Positions 9,060 through 18,403 are shown, counted from the first letter of the stretch. The stretch: DNA of 64,000 bases from DASPWW01 sp963756745 (GCA_963756745.1 CAVWOU010000010.1:558001-622000); one strand, 5' to 3'. A program made the numbers and translations. The notes: generated by a model from the letters alone, not told the origin.

Positions 9060-10106
9060 ATGGAAGAGCGAGGGATTGCAGTGAACGAAAAGAAGGTCGA
9101 AGAGCTGATCATCGTGGGCGGAGCGGCCGCCGGCTACACGGCTGCGCTGTACGCGTCTCGCGCGAACCTCGAACCGCTCGTGATCGAGGGCTTCCAGTGG
9201 GGCGGGCAGCTCCAAAACACGACCGACGTCGAGAACTACCCGGGCTTCCCCGACGAGGGGATCATGGGGCCCGAGCTGATGGTCAAGTTCCGCGAGCAGG
9301 CGGACCGCTTCGGCACGCGCTTCATCACCGACGACGCCACCCGTCTCGAGCTGAGCGACGGGGGACTGCAGCGCGTGTGGGTGAACGACGACGAGTACCA
9401 GGCGAAGGCGATCATCCTCGCCATGGGAGCGGAGCCGAAGCGGCTCGGCGTCCCCGGCGAGGTCGAGCTCGGAGGCCACGGTGTGTCGACCTGCGGGGTG
9501 TGCGACGGCGCGTTCTTCAAGGGCGAGAACGTGATCGTGGTCGGTGGCGGCGACTCCGCGATGGAGGACTCGATCTTCATCGCCAAGTTCGCCGAGCGGC
9601 TCACGATCGTCCACCGACGGGACGAGTTCCGTGCCTCGAAGATCATGCTCGAGCGCGCGCGCGAGACCAAGAACATCGACTTCAAGACCCCGTACGTCGT
9701 CGAGGAGTTCATCGCCGGCGACGACGGGAAGATCGCCTCGGTCCGGCTGCGCAACGTCGAGACCGACGCCGTCGAGGAGATGGACACGGGCGGCGCGTTC
9801 GTCGCGATCGGACACACCCCGCGCTCCGAGCTCGTCGCCGGACACGTCGACACGGACGAGAACGGATACGTGCTGACCGAGGGCCGCTCGACCAAGACCA
9901 AGCTGGCGGGCGTGTTCGCCGCGGGCGATCTCGTCGACCACATCTACCGCCAGGCGGTGACCGCCGCCGGCACCGGCTGTATGTCCGCGCTCGACGCCGA
10001 GTGGTATCTGCGCGACACGCCGCCGTCGCCGGAGGCGCACTGGTTCGGCATGGCGGGCGTCGCCCAGGAGGGCGAGCCCGACGACGCCGAGAAGGTCAAG
10101 GCGTAG
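9060..10106 (+). CDS. trxB: Thioredoxin reductase (TrxB-like)
   Basis: A 348-residue FAD/NADPH flavoprotein. The FAD GxGxxG-type motif is GGAAAGY near the N-terminus. The redox centre is C-G-V-C-D-G (about 145-150) instead of the more common C-A-T-C. The NADPH motif is GGGDSAMEDS, and the second FAD motif is GVFAAGDL. The listed start is ATG 9060; an in-frame GTG at 9081 sits 6-7 nt after a GAGGGA and may be the true start. The C-terminus is about 25 residues longer than average. A hairpin terminator follows at 10146. Confidence 0.9.
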   Translation: MEERGIAVNEKKVEELIIVGGAAAGYTAALYASRANLEPLVIEGFQWGGQLQNTTDVENYPGFPDEGIMGPELMVKFREQADRFGTRFITDDATRLELSDGGLQRVWVNDDEYQAKAIILAMGAEPKRLGVPGEVELGGHGVSTCGVCDGAFFKGENVIVVGGGDSAMEDSIFIAKFAERLTIVHRRDEFRASKIMLERARETKNIDFKTPYVVEEFIAGDDGKIASVRLRNVETDAVEEMDTGGAFVAIGHTPRSELVAGHVDTDENGYVLTEGRSTKTKLAGVFAAGDLVDHIYRQAVTAAGTGCMSALDAEWYLRDTPPSPEAHWFGMAGVAQEGEPDDAEKVKA

Positions 10107-10145
10107 AGGCAGCCCCGCGGCGGTAAGAGATGCTGGCGCCGAGCA

Positions 10146-10164
10146 TCGGGCGCGAAGCGCCCGA
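10146..10164 (+). terminator. Hairpin after trxB
   Basis: TCGGGCGC-GAA-GCGCCCGA is a perfect 8-bp stem with a 3-nt loop, 40 bp past the trxB stop. No T-run follows. This may be a terminator in high-GC DNA. Confidence 0.55.
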
Positions 10165-10203
10165 CTGCGAGGCGACAGGGTGGTGCTGTGCTTTTATGTA
10201 TCG

Positions 10204-11307
10204 ATGGCCGTCGTCGAGAAGCCCGAGAAGCTCGGCCTGAAGCAGGTAGGTGAGTTCAACGAGGCGAACGAGACCTGGCCGCGCGGGGACCGGCCCGCGG
10301 CGATCCGCGAGGCGGCGGCTGAGTTCCGCGCCCGCTTCGCGACCGAGGACAACCGGGTGCGCGGGGTGCGGACCGTGGACATCGCATCCGCCGGGTACCC
10401 GCTCAAGTTCGCGTTCGGTGGCGCGGCCAGGGGCGCCAACCCCTACATCAACATCATCAACCGGCTCCAGGTCGTCCAGTTCGAGGACTTCGAAGGGCGG
10501 CTCCGGACGCTCGCCTACGAGCCGACCGTTCCCGAGGGCCCGGCGGAGGCTCCCTTCTACCACCAGCAGATCGAGCGCCTCGGCGAGTTCCTCTCCTACA
10601 AGGTGCTCGCCAACATCTACAACCCGGTCCCCGAGGCGCTCGCGAAGGCCGGCGCCGCACCGGAGGACGTCGACTTCATCAGCTTCGACCACCTGCACGT
10701 CCAGGACGTGCGCTTCACGCTCGGCTCGAGCGAGCCGATCGACGGCGAGGCCGGCCCGCTCCCGGCGCTTTTTCCGAACGCGAAGCTGATCACCCAGCGC
10801 AAGGAGTGGGACACTTTCCGCTCCCTGCACCCGATGCAGTGGGCGTGGTACGTCGAGGACGGGATCAAGGGCGTGCCCGAGGAGAACGTCGTGCTGCTCG
10901 AGGGAGACGTCGAGCTCGGCAAGGGCGTGGCGCTGATTGGGACCCCGGGCCACACGGACGGCAACCACTCGCTGTGCATCAACACATCCGACGGCGTGTG
11001 GGTCTCGTCGGAGAACGGCGTCTGCGCCGACTCCTGGCATCCGCACCTGTCGAAGATTCCCGGGGTGCGCAAGTTCGCCGAGTTCTTCGGCCGCGAGGTG
11101 GTGCTGAACTCGAACACGCTCGAGGACTCGATCGACCAGTACGACTCGATGCTGAAGGAGAAGGCGCTCGCAGATCCCAACCCGCGCGATCCGCGCTACC
11201 TGAACGTGTTCCCGTCCTCCGAGATGGCCGACTGGAGGCGCCAGTGGCCGGTGGTCCCGACCTTCTGGTACGGCGGGATCAACTACGGGACGATCGAGCG
11301 GTCCTGA
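10204..11307 (+). CDS. Metallo-beta-lactamase-fold hydrolase
   Basis: A 367-residue protein with landmarks of the metallo-beta-lactamase fold: SFDHLHVQDVR (a degenerate H-x-H-x-x-D, about 160) and GTPGHTDGNHSL (about 252), where the histidine is a metal ligand. The first histidine of the usual HxHxDH box is replaced by Asp, so metal binding may differ. An upstream in-frame GTG (10180) exists; ATG 10204 is preferred because it follows the AT-rich TTTTATGTATCG. Substrate unknown. Confidence 0.72.
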   Translation: MAVVEKPEKLGLKQVGEFNEANETWPRGDRPAAIREAAAEFRARFATEDNRVRGVRTVDIASAGYPLKFAFGGAARGANPYINIINRLQVVQFEDFEGRLRTLAYEPTVPEGPAEAPFYHQQIERLGEFLSYKVLANIYNPVPEALAKAGAAPEDVDFISFDHLHVQDVRFTLGSSEPIDGEAGPLPALFPNAKLITQRKEWDTFRSLHPMQWAWYVEDGIKGVPEENVVLLEGDVELGKGVALIGTPGHTDGNHSLCINTSDGVWVSSENGVCADSWHPHLSKIPGVRKFAEFFGREVVLNSNTLEDSIDQYDSMLKEKALADPNPRDPRYLNVFPSSEMADWRRQWPVVPTFWYGGINYGTIERS

Positions 11308-11413
11308 CGCGTCCGGCGACGGGCTGAGCGTCGGCAACTCCCCCGCAATTGCAGGCTAGTTCCCGCCCCGCGGACCGATTTCATCTAACCTCCCGCGCCA
11401 TGGGAGGACGCAG

Positions 11414-12583
11414 GTGAGCCCTGCAAAGCGCCTCGTCGCGGCCCTGGTCGGGGCGGGGGCGCTCGTCGCCGCGGGGGGCGCCTCGGCTGCGGTCGAGCCG
11501 GGCGGCGGCTCCACCTTCGGATCGAGCGCAGACGGCTGGACGAGCGAGGTCACGACCTGCCAACCAAATCAGGGCGGGCCCGGAGAATTGTGCTCCGCCA
11601 CCAACTCCCATGACGCGGGGGTCGGCAATCCGCCGGGGTCGCTCCGCTCGCGCTTGAGCCTCGACACCGGCATTGTCCTGTTCGACAGCGAATTCATGTG
11701 GCAGTCCCCGTCGTTCAGGATCCCCGGGGAGCCCGGGGCGGAGATCAGCGGGGCGGAGTTCGGGTATGACCGCCGCTTCAGCGCCGGCGATCTGATCAAC
11801 CTCGATCCCGAAGCGGAGATCGACGTGACCGTCGTCGACGAGACCGCCGGAACCCGGACCGAGCTGATCGAGGAGACGTTGGACTCCGACGCCGACGAGT
11901 TCGAGAGAGCCACGGCGACCGCCGAGACGGGGACGCTGACCCGCGAGCACATACACCACATCGAGCTCCACGCCTTGGTCAACACCACTGCGACAGGCTC
12001 GGGGGTCAGCGGCTCCTCGGACGTAAACTACGACAACGTCGCCCTCACCATCCCGCCCCCGCCCGGCAACTCGGAGGGGGTCACCTTCCCGAAGCCGCCA
12101 TTGACCCGCGCGGAGATCACCGCCGTGATGAACAGCCTGAACCTGAACGCGCTGACCGGCGGCGGCCCCGGCGGCTCGCAGGTTGCGCCCGGTGAATGCA
12201 CGATCGTCGGCACGTCCGGCGCCGACAGGATGAGGGGAACGAGCCGGAACGACGTGATGTGCGGGCTGGGAGGCAACGACGCAATCTCCGGCAAGGGGGG
12301 CCGCGATGTGATCGACACCGGTGAGGGCACCGATGACGCCATCGGGAACAAGGGGGGAGATCTGATCCTCGGACTGGGCGGCCCAGACGTCATCAGGGGC
12401 AGGAAGGGCAAGGACGACATCGGCGGCGGCGCCGACCATGACCGGCTCTCCGGTCAAGGCAATGCAGACCTGCTCGCCGCCCGCGACGGCATCCGAGACG
12501 AGGTCCGCGGCGGCGCCAGCCATCACGACCGAGGTCGGGTCGACCGCGTGGACCACGTTCGCAAGGTGGAGCGCGGGGGCTAG
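11414..12583 (+). CDS. Secreted protein with RTX/hemolysin-type calcium-binding repeats
   Basis: A 389-residue protein with a signal peptide (KRLVAALVGAGALVAAGGASA). A beta-rich region of about 220 residues follows. The C-terminal third is built of glycine/aspartate nonapeptides of the G-G-x-G-x-D-x type (GLGGNDAISGKGGRD, GLGGPDVIRGRKG), from about residue 265 to 365. Such repeats bind calcium and fold as parallel beta-rolls after export. The GTG start follows GGGAGGA with good spacing. A five-codon ATG ORF (11400-11417) overlaps the start and is probably irrelevant. Confidence 0.8.
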   Translation: MSPAKRLVAALVGAGALVAAGGASAAVEPGGGSTFGSSADGWTSEVTTCQPNQGGPGELCSATNSHDAGVGNPPGSLRSRLSLDTGIVLFDSEFMWQSPSFRIPGEPGAEISGAEFGYDRRFSAGDLINLDPEAEIDVTVVDETAGTRTELIEETLDSDADEFERATATAETGTLTREHIHHIELHALVNTTATGSGVSGSSDVNYDNVALTIPPPPGNSEGVTFPKPPLTRAEITAVMNSLNLNALTGGGPGGSQVAPGECTIVGTSGADRMRGTSRNDVMCGLGGNDAISGKGGRDVIDTGEGTDDAIGNKGGDLILGLGGPDVIRGRKGKDDIGGGADHDRLSGQGNADLLAARDGIRDEVRGGASHHDRGRVDRVDHVRKVERGG

Positions 12584-12632
12584 CGCCACCCCGCCCCAAG
12601 CGGCTCGAATAACGTCGATCAGCGGGTCTAAT

Positions 12633-12652
12633 GGCTCGCCACTTGGCGAGCC
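12633..12652. terminator. Perfect 8-bp hairpin between two genes
   Basis: GGCTCGCC-ACTT-GGCGAGCC lies 50 bp after the RTX-like gene and 16 bp before the transporter start. It may terminate the first gene. A -10-like TAACCT (12655-12660) follows directly and sits 7 nt before the next ATG. Confidence 0.6.
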
Positions 12653-12667
12653 CCTAACCTCGACTGG

Positions 12668-13567
12668 ATGGACCGTCGCTCGTGGCTGATGCTGCTCGCG
12701 CTCGCGGCGATCTGGGGCGCGAGCTACATGTTCATCAAGATCGCGGTGCGGGACCTATCGCCGGCGATGGTGGCGTGGTCGCGGATCGCGCTCGCCGCGA
12801 TCGTGCTCGTCGGCCTGGCGGCCTCGCAGGGAGTGCTCGGCGAGATGCGCGGAAGGGCGCCGATGCTCGCGCTGCTCGCCGCGGTTCAGATCGCGGGGCC
12901 GTTCCTGCTGATCTCGGCGGGAGAGGTGGAGATCTCCTCGTCGCTGGCGGGGATCCTGGTCACCTCGACGCCGCTGTTCACCGCGCTGCTGGCGATCTGG
13001 GTCGACCACGAGGAGCGCTCGCAGGGGCTTCGGCTCGGCGGCGTCCTGCTCGGCGTCGTCGGGGTGGCGGTTCTGCTCGGAGTGGACCTCGGCGGGTCGG
13101 GCAATGAGCTGCTCGGGGGTCTTGCAGTCGTCCTCGCGGGGCTCGGCTACGCGGTCGGCGCCCTGCTGGTCAAGCATCGCTTCTCCGATGTCGCGCCGAT
13201 CGGCGTCGCGGCGTGGGTGATGGTGGCGAGCACGGCGTGGCTGACCCCGGCCGCGGTGGCGACGTTCCCGACCTCGACGCCCGATCTCGGCCCCGTGGCG
13301 TCCGTGGTAGTGCTCGGCGTCGTGGGCACCGGCGTCGCGTTCGCGATCTTCTACCGCCTGCTCGCCCGCGTCGGTCCGGCGAGGACCTGGGTGCTGACCT
13401 ACCTGGCGCCAGGGTTCGCGGTCGTCTACGGGGCGACCCTGCTCGGCGAGACGATCACCGTCGCGACCGTGGCCGGCCTGGCCCTGATCCTCGCCGGGTC
13501 GTGGCTCGCCGCCGAGGGCAGACTGCCCACCCGGCGGCGGGTCGCCGCCGCTACTCCTTCTTCTTGA
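12668..13567 (+). CDS. EamA/DMT-family transporter
   Basis: A 299-residue, 10-helix protein made of two EamA repeats (first: WGASYMFIKIAVRDLSPAMVAWSR; second begins at about residue 145). It is typical of drug/metabolite exporters; substrate unknown. The ATG at 12668 sits 7 nt after a TAACCT -10-like element, so the message is probably leaderless. The 3' end overlaps the convergent dehydrogenase gene by 17 bp. Confidence 0.88.
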   Translation: MDRRSWLMLLALAAIWGASYMFIKIAVRDLSPAMVAWSRIALAAIVLVGLAASQGVLGEMRGRAPMLALLAAVQIAGPFLLISAGEVEISSSLAGILVTSTPLFTALLAIWVDHEERSQGLRLGGVLLGVVGVAVLLGVDLGGSGNELLGGLAVVLAGLGYAVGALLVKHRFSDVAPIGVAAWVMVASTAWLTPAAVATFPTSTPDLGPVASVVVLGVVGTGVAFAIFYRLLARVGPARTWVLTYLAPGFAVVYGATLLGETITVATVAGLALILAGSWLAAEGRLPTRRRVAAATPSS

Positions 13568-15044
13568 CCTTCGCGTCGATCGTGAGCTGTCGGGACTCGC
13601 CCCCCGCGACCACGCGCCGAAGCAGCGGCGCGGCGCGGTAGCGCTCCTCGCGGCGCTCGGCCCACAGCCCGTCGAGCACGCCGAGCACGTGTCCCAAGCC
13701 GATCCGCTGACCCCACTCGAGCGGCCCGCGCGGGTAGTTGAAGCCGAGCCGCATCGCGGTGTCGACGTCCTCCGCGGAGCCGATCCCGGCCTGGAGCGTG
13801 AACGCTGCCTCGTTCACCACCTGGCACACGATCCGCCCGAGAACGAGGCCCGGTGAGTCGCCGACCCACTCGACGTGCTTGCTCAGCCCGCGGAAGAAGC
13901 GTTCCGCCGCTTGCGCGGCGGGCTCGGACGTCGACGGAGCACGGGTGAGCTCGACGAGCGGCGCCTCCGCGATCGGCGGCAGCGCGTAGTAGCCGACCGT
14001 GATCTCGTCCGCCCGCTGGGCTGCGAGGCTGGCGGAGTCGACCGGAACCGCACGGAAGCCGTCCACTTCGACGGTTGCGCCCTCGGCCGGGCTCGTCGCG
14101 TCGGCGGCGGGGGCGGGCGCCGGCGGGTCCTCGGGGCGGGGGGGACCGTCGCCGTACTCGTAGTAGCCGCGGCCGGCCTTGCGACCGAGCCGGCCCGCCT
14201 GCACCATCCGCGCCTGGATCGGATGGGGCTGCCAGCGTGGCTCGTTGAAGCTCTGGGCGTAGAACGACTTCGCGACCTCGAAGTTGACGTCGACGCCGAT
14301 CAGATCGGCGAGCTCGAACGGCCCCATGCGGAAACCGCCGCCGACCCTGACGATCCGGTCGATCTGCTCGACGTTCGATACGCGCTCGCCGAGCAGGCGC
14401 AGCGCCTCGAGGCCGAACGGCCGCGCCACGCGGTTCGCGAGGAATCCGGGTCCGTCGGCGGCGCGAACCGGCTCGCGTCCCATCCGCCGGGCGAGCTCCG
14501 TCGCGAGTGCGAGCGCGTTCTCCGCGCTCTGATCGCCGGCCACCACCTCGACGAGCTTGATCAGCACCGGCGGGTTGAAGAAATGCATGCCGACGACGCG
14601 CTCCGGGTGCGGCACCGGCGCCGCGATCGCGGTGACCGGGAGGGAGGAGGTGTTGGTGGCGAGCACCGTCCGATCTCCGCACACATCGGCCAGACGCCCG
14701 AACAGCGCGCGCTTCACCTCGAGGTCCTCGGGCGCCGCCTCGATCACGAGCTCGCACCGGCGGAAGTCCTCGAGCAGTCGCGAGACGCGCAGCCTCCCGC
14801 CGGCGACCTCCCCGTCCGACGCGCTCCATCGCCCGCGCTCGGCGCCCTTAACGAGCCCCTCGCGCACGCGCCGCTCGCCGGCCTCGAGCGCCTCCGGGGA
14901 GGGGTCGTGGAGGTGGGTCTGGAGTCCGCCGAGGCAGGCGAGCTGTGCGATCCCCGCTCCCATCGTCCCGGCGCCGGCGACGCCGATCCTGTCGATCAAA
15001 ACGTTCGCGCTCGGCCCAACATCAAATTCCCCGCCCACCCCCAC
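13551..15044 (-). CDS. 3-hydroxyacyl-CoA dehydrogenase with two C-terminal domains (PaaH-like)
   Basis: A 497-residue enzyme expected to oxidise 3-hydroxyacyl-CoA with NAD. It has an N-terminal Rossmann domain (GVAGAGTMGAGIAQ, about 21-34), the family strand HFFNPPVLIKLVEVV, a first 3HCDH C-terminal domain (GPFELADLIGVDVN) and a second one (GLVLGRIVCQVVNEAAF; GFNYPRGPLEWG). This double-domain form resembles PaaH. The GTG at 15044 is the longest start, but the first about 15 residues are not family-like and a later start is possible. It is the last gene of the acyl-CoA operon. Confidence 0.88.
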   Translation of the reverse strand: MGVGGEFDVGPSANVLIDRIGVAGAGTMGAGIAQLACLGGLQTHLHDPSPEALEAGERRVREGLVKGAERGRWSASDGEVAGGRLRVSRLLEDFRRCELVIEAAPEDLEVKRALFGRLADVCGDRTVLATNTSSLPVTAIAAPVPHPERVVGMHFFNPPVLIKLVEVVAGDQSAENALALATELARRMGREPVRAADGPGFLANRVARPFGLEALRLLGERVSNVEQIDRIVRVGGGFRMGPFELADLIGVDVNFEVAKSFYAQSFNEPRWQPHPIQARMVQAGRLGRKAGRGYYEYGDGPPRPEDPPAPAPAADATSPAEGATVEVDGFRAVPVDSASLAAQRADEITVGYYALPPIAEAPLVELTRAPSTSEPAAQAAERFFRGLSKHVEWVGDSPGLVLGRIVCQVVNEAAFTLQAGIGSAEDVDTAMRLGFNYPRGPLEWGQRIGLGHVLGVLDGLWAERREERYRAAPLLRRVVAGGESRQLTIDAKVKKKE

Positions 15045-15062
15045 CTTTGTAGAGCCTCGCGC

Positions 15063-15554
15063 TCACGATCCTCCTTGGGGCGGCTCCTCGCCATCCCAGA
15101 ACTCAACCTCGTCGCGCTCGAAGAACACCTTGTGCATCCCATCGCCGGCTCCGCCCGGTGGGCGACCGAAGGCGCTCAGCTTTCCGGACTCGGGCCGGAC
15201 GACGATGTCCGGAGCGACCATCTCGCTGACGATCAGGATCCTGACCGGCCGGTCGGTGCGGTTGACGATCTGATGTGCGCCGCGCTCGCCGAGCGGGAAC
15301 GCGACGACCTCGCCCTCGGCCAGCTCCCGCTCCCCTTCGAGCGTCCGCAGCGTCGGAGTCCCCCGGAGCACGATCAGCAGCTCCTCGTTGCCGAGGTGGT
15401 AGTGGAGCGGAAACGGGGCCTGTTCCGGGGCGAGCTCGAACAGGCTCACCCCGAGCCGCTCGGACCCGGCCTGGCGGCCGAGCATCGCGCGCCTGGAGGC
15501 GAAGCCAGGACGATCGCGCTCGCTGTCGAAATCGGGATCGAAGACGTTCGCCAT
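15063..15554 (-). CDS. Cupin-domain protein
   Basis: A 163-residue single cupin: HYHLGNEELLIVLRGTP is motif 1 (H-x-H-x5-E) and FPLGERGAHQIVNRT is motif 2. Metal binding is likely; substrate unknown. It starts 2 nt after the enoyl-CoA hydratase stop, inside the beta-oxidation operon. The ATG is at 15554; the longer open frame upstream is a shadow of the hydratase. Confidence 0.8.
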   Translation of the reverse strand: MANVFDPDFDSERDRPGFASRRAMLGRQAGSERLGVSLFELAPEQAPFPLHYHLGNEELLIVLRGTPTLRTLEGERELAEGEVVAFPLGERGAHQIVNRTDRPVRILIVSEMVAPDIVVRPESGKLSAFGRPPGGAGDGMHKVFFERDEVEFWDGEEPPQGGS

Positions 15555-15556
15555 AC

Positions 15557-16333
15557 CTATCTCCCCGAGAACCTCGGCTCGCGCTTCTCCAGGAACGCCC
15601 GCATCCCTTCGACCCGGTCCTCGGTGGCCATCGAGAGCTCGTACAGGCGCCTCTCCGTGTCCAGCCCGGCGGACAGGCTCGTCTCGTCGGCGGTCAGGAT
15701 CGCCTGCTTCGCGAGCCGGACCGCAATCGGCGGTCGTTCGGCGACGCGCCTGGCGAGATCGAGCGCGCCCTCGAGCCACCCCCGCTTTTTGTGGACCTCG
15801 TTCACTATCCCCAATCTCTCGGCCTCCGCCGCATCGAAGCGTCGCCCCGTCAGCACCAGCTCCATCGCCCGCTGCTTGCCGACGACCCGGGCCAGTCGCT
15901 GCGTCCCGCCGCCCCCGGGAATGATCCCGAGAGTGATCTCCGGCTGGCCGAAGACCGCGGACTCGGAGGCGACGATCATGTCGCACAGCAAGGCCAGCTC
16001 GCACCCGCCGCCGAGCGCATACCCGGACACGCCCGCGATCAGGGGCGTGCGACACACGGCGAGCCGCCGCCAGAACGCCGCCGACGGGTGGCCGAGCGAC
16101 TCCTGGAAGCTGCGCTCGCTGAGCGCGCCGATGTCGGCGCCGGAGGCGAACACCTCGTCATCGCCCGCGATCACTATGCAGCGCACGGCCTGGTCGGCGT
16201 CGAGGGCCTCGACCATCCCGCCGAGCTCGTCCATCACCTCGGGCGATAGCGCGTTGCGCACCTCGGGCCGGTTGAGCCGGCACAGCCCGACGTGACCGTC
16301 CACGGAGCGTCCGACGACGCCGGCGCTATCCAT
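15557..16333 (-). CDS. Enoyl-CoA hydratase/isomerase (crotonase family)
   Basis: A 258-residue crotonase. The oxyanion-hole segment AGDDEVFASGADIGAL (about 56-71) and the catalytic region ALGGGCELALLCDMIVASESAVFGQPE with GIIPGGGGTQRL are conserved; the second glutamate of hydratases appears as Glu in FGQPEITLG. It overlaps the acyl-CoA dehydrogenase stop by 8 nt and is tightly followed by the cupin. It should hydrate trans-2-enoyl-CoA. Confidence 0.9.
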   Translation of the reverse strand: MDSAGVVGRSVDGHVGLCRLNRPEVRNALSPEVMDELGGMVEALDADQAVRCIVIAGDDEVFASGADIGALSERSFQESLGHPSAAFWRRLAVCRTPLIAGVSGYALGGGCELALLCDMIVASESAVFGQPEITLGIIPGGGGTQRLARVVGKQRAMELVLTGRRFDAAEAERLGIVNEVHKKRGWLEGALDLARRVAERPPIAVRLAKQAILTADETSLSAGLDTERRLYELSMATEDRVEGMRAFLEKREPRFSGR

Positions 16334-17501
16334 CGTCTGCCCGCATCGGCCGCATCGCGTCGATCCCGGTCGCTCCGCGTCCGATGATCAGCTTCTGGAT
16401 CTGCGAGGTCCCCTCGTAGAGCGTCGTCACGCGCGCGTCGCGCAGATAGCGCTCGACCGGGTGGTCGTCGACGTACCCGGAGCCGCCGTGGACCTGGATC
16501 GCCGCGTTCGCGCACTCGACCGCCGCCTCGGTCGCGTACAGCTTCGCGATCGAGGTCTCGACCGTGTTCGGCTCGCCCTTGTCCTTGAGGATCCCCGCGC
16601 GGAGCACCAGCAGCCGCGCGGCATCGCGCTTCATCACCATCTCGGCGATCAGCTCCTGCACGAGCTGGAAGCGCGCGACCGGGACCCCGAACTGCTTGCG
16701 CTCGGTGGAATAGGAGACCGACGCGCCGACGCACCCCTCGCAGATCCCGACGCAGCCGGCGGCGACGCTGTAGCGCCCGTTGTCGAGCGCGCTCATCGCG
16801 ACCTTGAATCCGTCGCCCACCTCGCCGAGCATCGCGTCGTCAGGCACCTCGACGTCCTCGAGCGAGATCGACGCGGTGTCGGACGCGCGCAGGCCGAGCT
16901 TGCCGTGGATCTCCTGGGCGTGGTAGCCGCCGTCGGAGGTCGGGACGAGGAAGCAGGCGAGCCCGCGGTACCCCTTCTCGGGGTCGGTCTGTGCGAACAC
17001 GAGCGCCACCTCGGCGTAGTTGCCGAGCGAGATGAACATCTTCTGGCCGGAGATCACCCACCCGCCGTCGCTGCGGGTCGCGCGTGTGCGAAGCGAGGCC
17101 GCATCCGATCCGGTATCGGGCTCGGTGAGCGCGAAGCACCCGAGCGCCTCACCGGAGCACAGCCGCGGCAGCCACTCGCGTTTCTGCTCCTCGGTGCCCC
17201 AGCGCTCGATCGAACCGCATACGAGCGAGGTCTGGACGGACACCACGGTGCGCGCGGAGCTGTCGGCGCGCCCCACCTGCTCCACGATCAGGCCGTAGGT
17301 CACGTAGTCGAGGCCGCGGCCGCCGTACTCCTCGGCGACGGGGGCTCCGAGATATCCGATCTCCCCGATCTTGCTCGCCAGCTCGCGGTCGAAGCGGCCG
17401 GCGCGGTCGTTGTCCCGCGCGCGTGGCGCGATCTCGCGATCGGCGAACTCGCGCGCCGTTTCCTGGATCAGGCGCTGCTCGTCCGTCAGGTCGAGGTCCA
17501 T
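16326..17501 (-). CDS. Acyl-CoA dehydrogenase
   Basis: A 391-residue FAD enzyme catalysing the first oxidation of beta-oxidation. It shows family signatures ALTEPDTGSDAASLRT (FAD/substrate loop), GQKMFISLGNYAE and the C-terminal QVHGGSGYVDDHPVERYLRDAR. The catalytic glutamate is in TLYEGTSQIQ (about 366-375). It is the first gene of a four-gene operon (dehydrogenase, hydratase, cupin, hydroxyacyl dehydrogenase). Chain-length preference cannot be read. A long inverted repeat lies just upstream. Confidence 0.92.
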   Translation of the reverse strand: MDLDLTDEQRLIQETAREFADREIAPRARDNDRAGRFDRELASKIGEIGYLGAPVAEEYGGRGLDYVTYGLIVEQVGRADSSARTVVSVQTSLVCGSIERWGTEEQKREWLPRLCSGEALGCFALTEPDTGSDAASLRTRATRSDGGWVISGQKMFISLGNYAEVALVFAQTDPEKGYRGLACFLVPTSDGGYHAQEIHGKLGLRASDTASISLEDVEVPDDAMLGEVGDGFKVAMSALDNGRYSVAAGCVGICEGCVGASVSYSTERKQFGVPVARFQLVQELIAEMVMKRDAARLLVLRAGILKDKGEPNTVETSIAKLYATEAAVECANAAIQVHGGSGYVDDHPVERYLRDARVTTLYEGTSQIQKLIIGRGATGIDAMRPMRADDG

Positions 17502-17515
17502 GGCCCCGAACCCTA

Positions 17516-17593
17516 GATGAGCCGTTCCACGACCACGAACACCCGAGGAGAGATGGAACGCGCGTGGTGTGCGTGGTCGTGGAACGGCTCATC
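17516..17593. terminator. Long perfect inverted repeat (22-bp arms)
   Basis: Arms 17516-17537 (GATGAGCCGTTCC...) and 17572-17593 are exact reverse complements over 22 bp. After one mismatch they pair for 5 more bp (17539-17543 with 17566-17570), leaving a 22-nt loop. The right arm contains the stop codon of the upstream aminotransferase gene. It probably forms a strong hairpin separating that gene from the acyl-CoA dehydrogenase. No T-run is present. Confidence 0.8.
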
Positions 17594-18389
17594 AATCGCG
17601 GACCGCGCCCAGCTCCTGCTCGACGACCCGCGCAAACGCATCGGCCGCCTCGGCGGTGCGCGGACCGGGGGCTGCCAGCTTGGCGCCGTCGATCGCCGAG
17701 ATCGCCTGGACCTCGCGCGTGGTGGACGCGAGGAACGCCTCCCGCGCGGCGCTCAGGTCCTCGATCGGCCACGCGCCCTCCTCGACGTGGAGCTCGCGCG
17801 CGATCTGGTCGCGGGTGATCGAGTCGAGGATGCCCGTGTCCAGTGACGGGGTTCGAAGCCCTCCCTCCGGGGAGACCCAGAACACGGCCGAGGTGGGAGC
17901 CTCGAGGACGATTCCGTCCGGTCGCACCAGCACCGCCTCGTCGGCGCCGCGCGCTGCGGCGATGCGCGTCGCCTCCATGTTCGCGGCGTAGGAGATCGAC
18001 TTCACCCCGGTCAGGATCACGCTCGGGGCATAGATGACGGTCGCGACGCGAATCGTCTCGGGGTGCGCGGGGAGGGGCTCGGTGAGGACCAGCCGGCGGC
18101 CGCCGCGGGTGAGCACGATGCGCAGGGCCGCGTCACCGTCGCCGAACTCGGCGAGCAGCGCGTCGATCTCGCTCTCGATCGTCTCGCGATCGATGGCCAG
18201 CTCGATTGCCTCCGCGGAGCGCTCGAGGCGGTCGAGGTGCGCGGGAAGCGTGAACGGCTGCCCGGCGTAGAGGCGGATCATCTCGAACACTCCGTCGCCG
18301 CGCAGCAGCCCGTCGTCGGCGACGGGAATCCGCGCGTCGGCGGTCGCGGTGATCGATCCGTCGACGCTGGCTAGCTCCCTCACCGGCAT
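17592..18389 (-). CDS. Class IV aminotransferase (BCAT/ADC-lyase family)
   Basis: A 265-residue PLP enzyme of the branched-chain aminotransferase/4-amino-4-deoxychorismate lyase fold. Family segments are DGLLRGDGVFEMIRLY (about 26-41), the probable Schiff-base lysine in TGVKSISYAANMEATRIA and LEAPTSAVFWV. The length fits aminodeoxychorismate lyase or short BCAT-like enzymes. ATG 18389 is chosen; the open frame upstream overlaps the thiolase gene in another frame. It starts 14 nt after the thiolase stop. Confidence 0.85.
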   Translation of the reverse strand: MPVRELASVDGSITATADARIPVADDGLLRGDGVFEMIRLYAGQPFTLPAHLDRLERSAEAIELAIDRETIESEIDALLAEFGDGDAALRIVLTRGGRRLVLTEPLPAHPETIRVATVIYAPSVILTGVKSISYAANMEATRIAAARGADEAVLVRPDGIVLEAPTSAVFWVSPEGGLRTPSLDTGILDSITRDQIARELHVEEGAWPIEDLSAAREAFLASTTREVQAISAIDGAKLAAPGPRTAEAADAFARVVEQELGAVRD

Positions 18390-18403
18390 CCGTGCATCTT
18401 TAC

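Noticed and set aside
12438..12689. Small ORF overlapping the RTX-like gene end
   Set aside because: Out-of-frame shadow with no supporting start signal.
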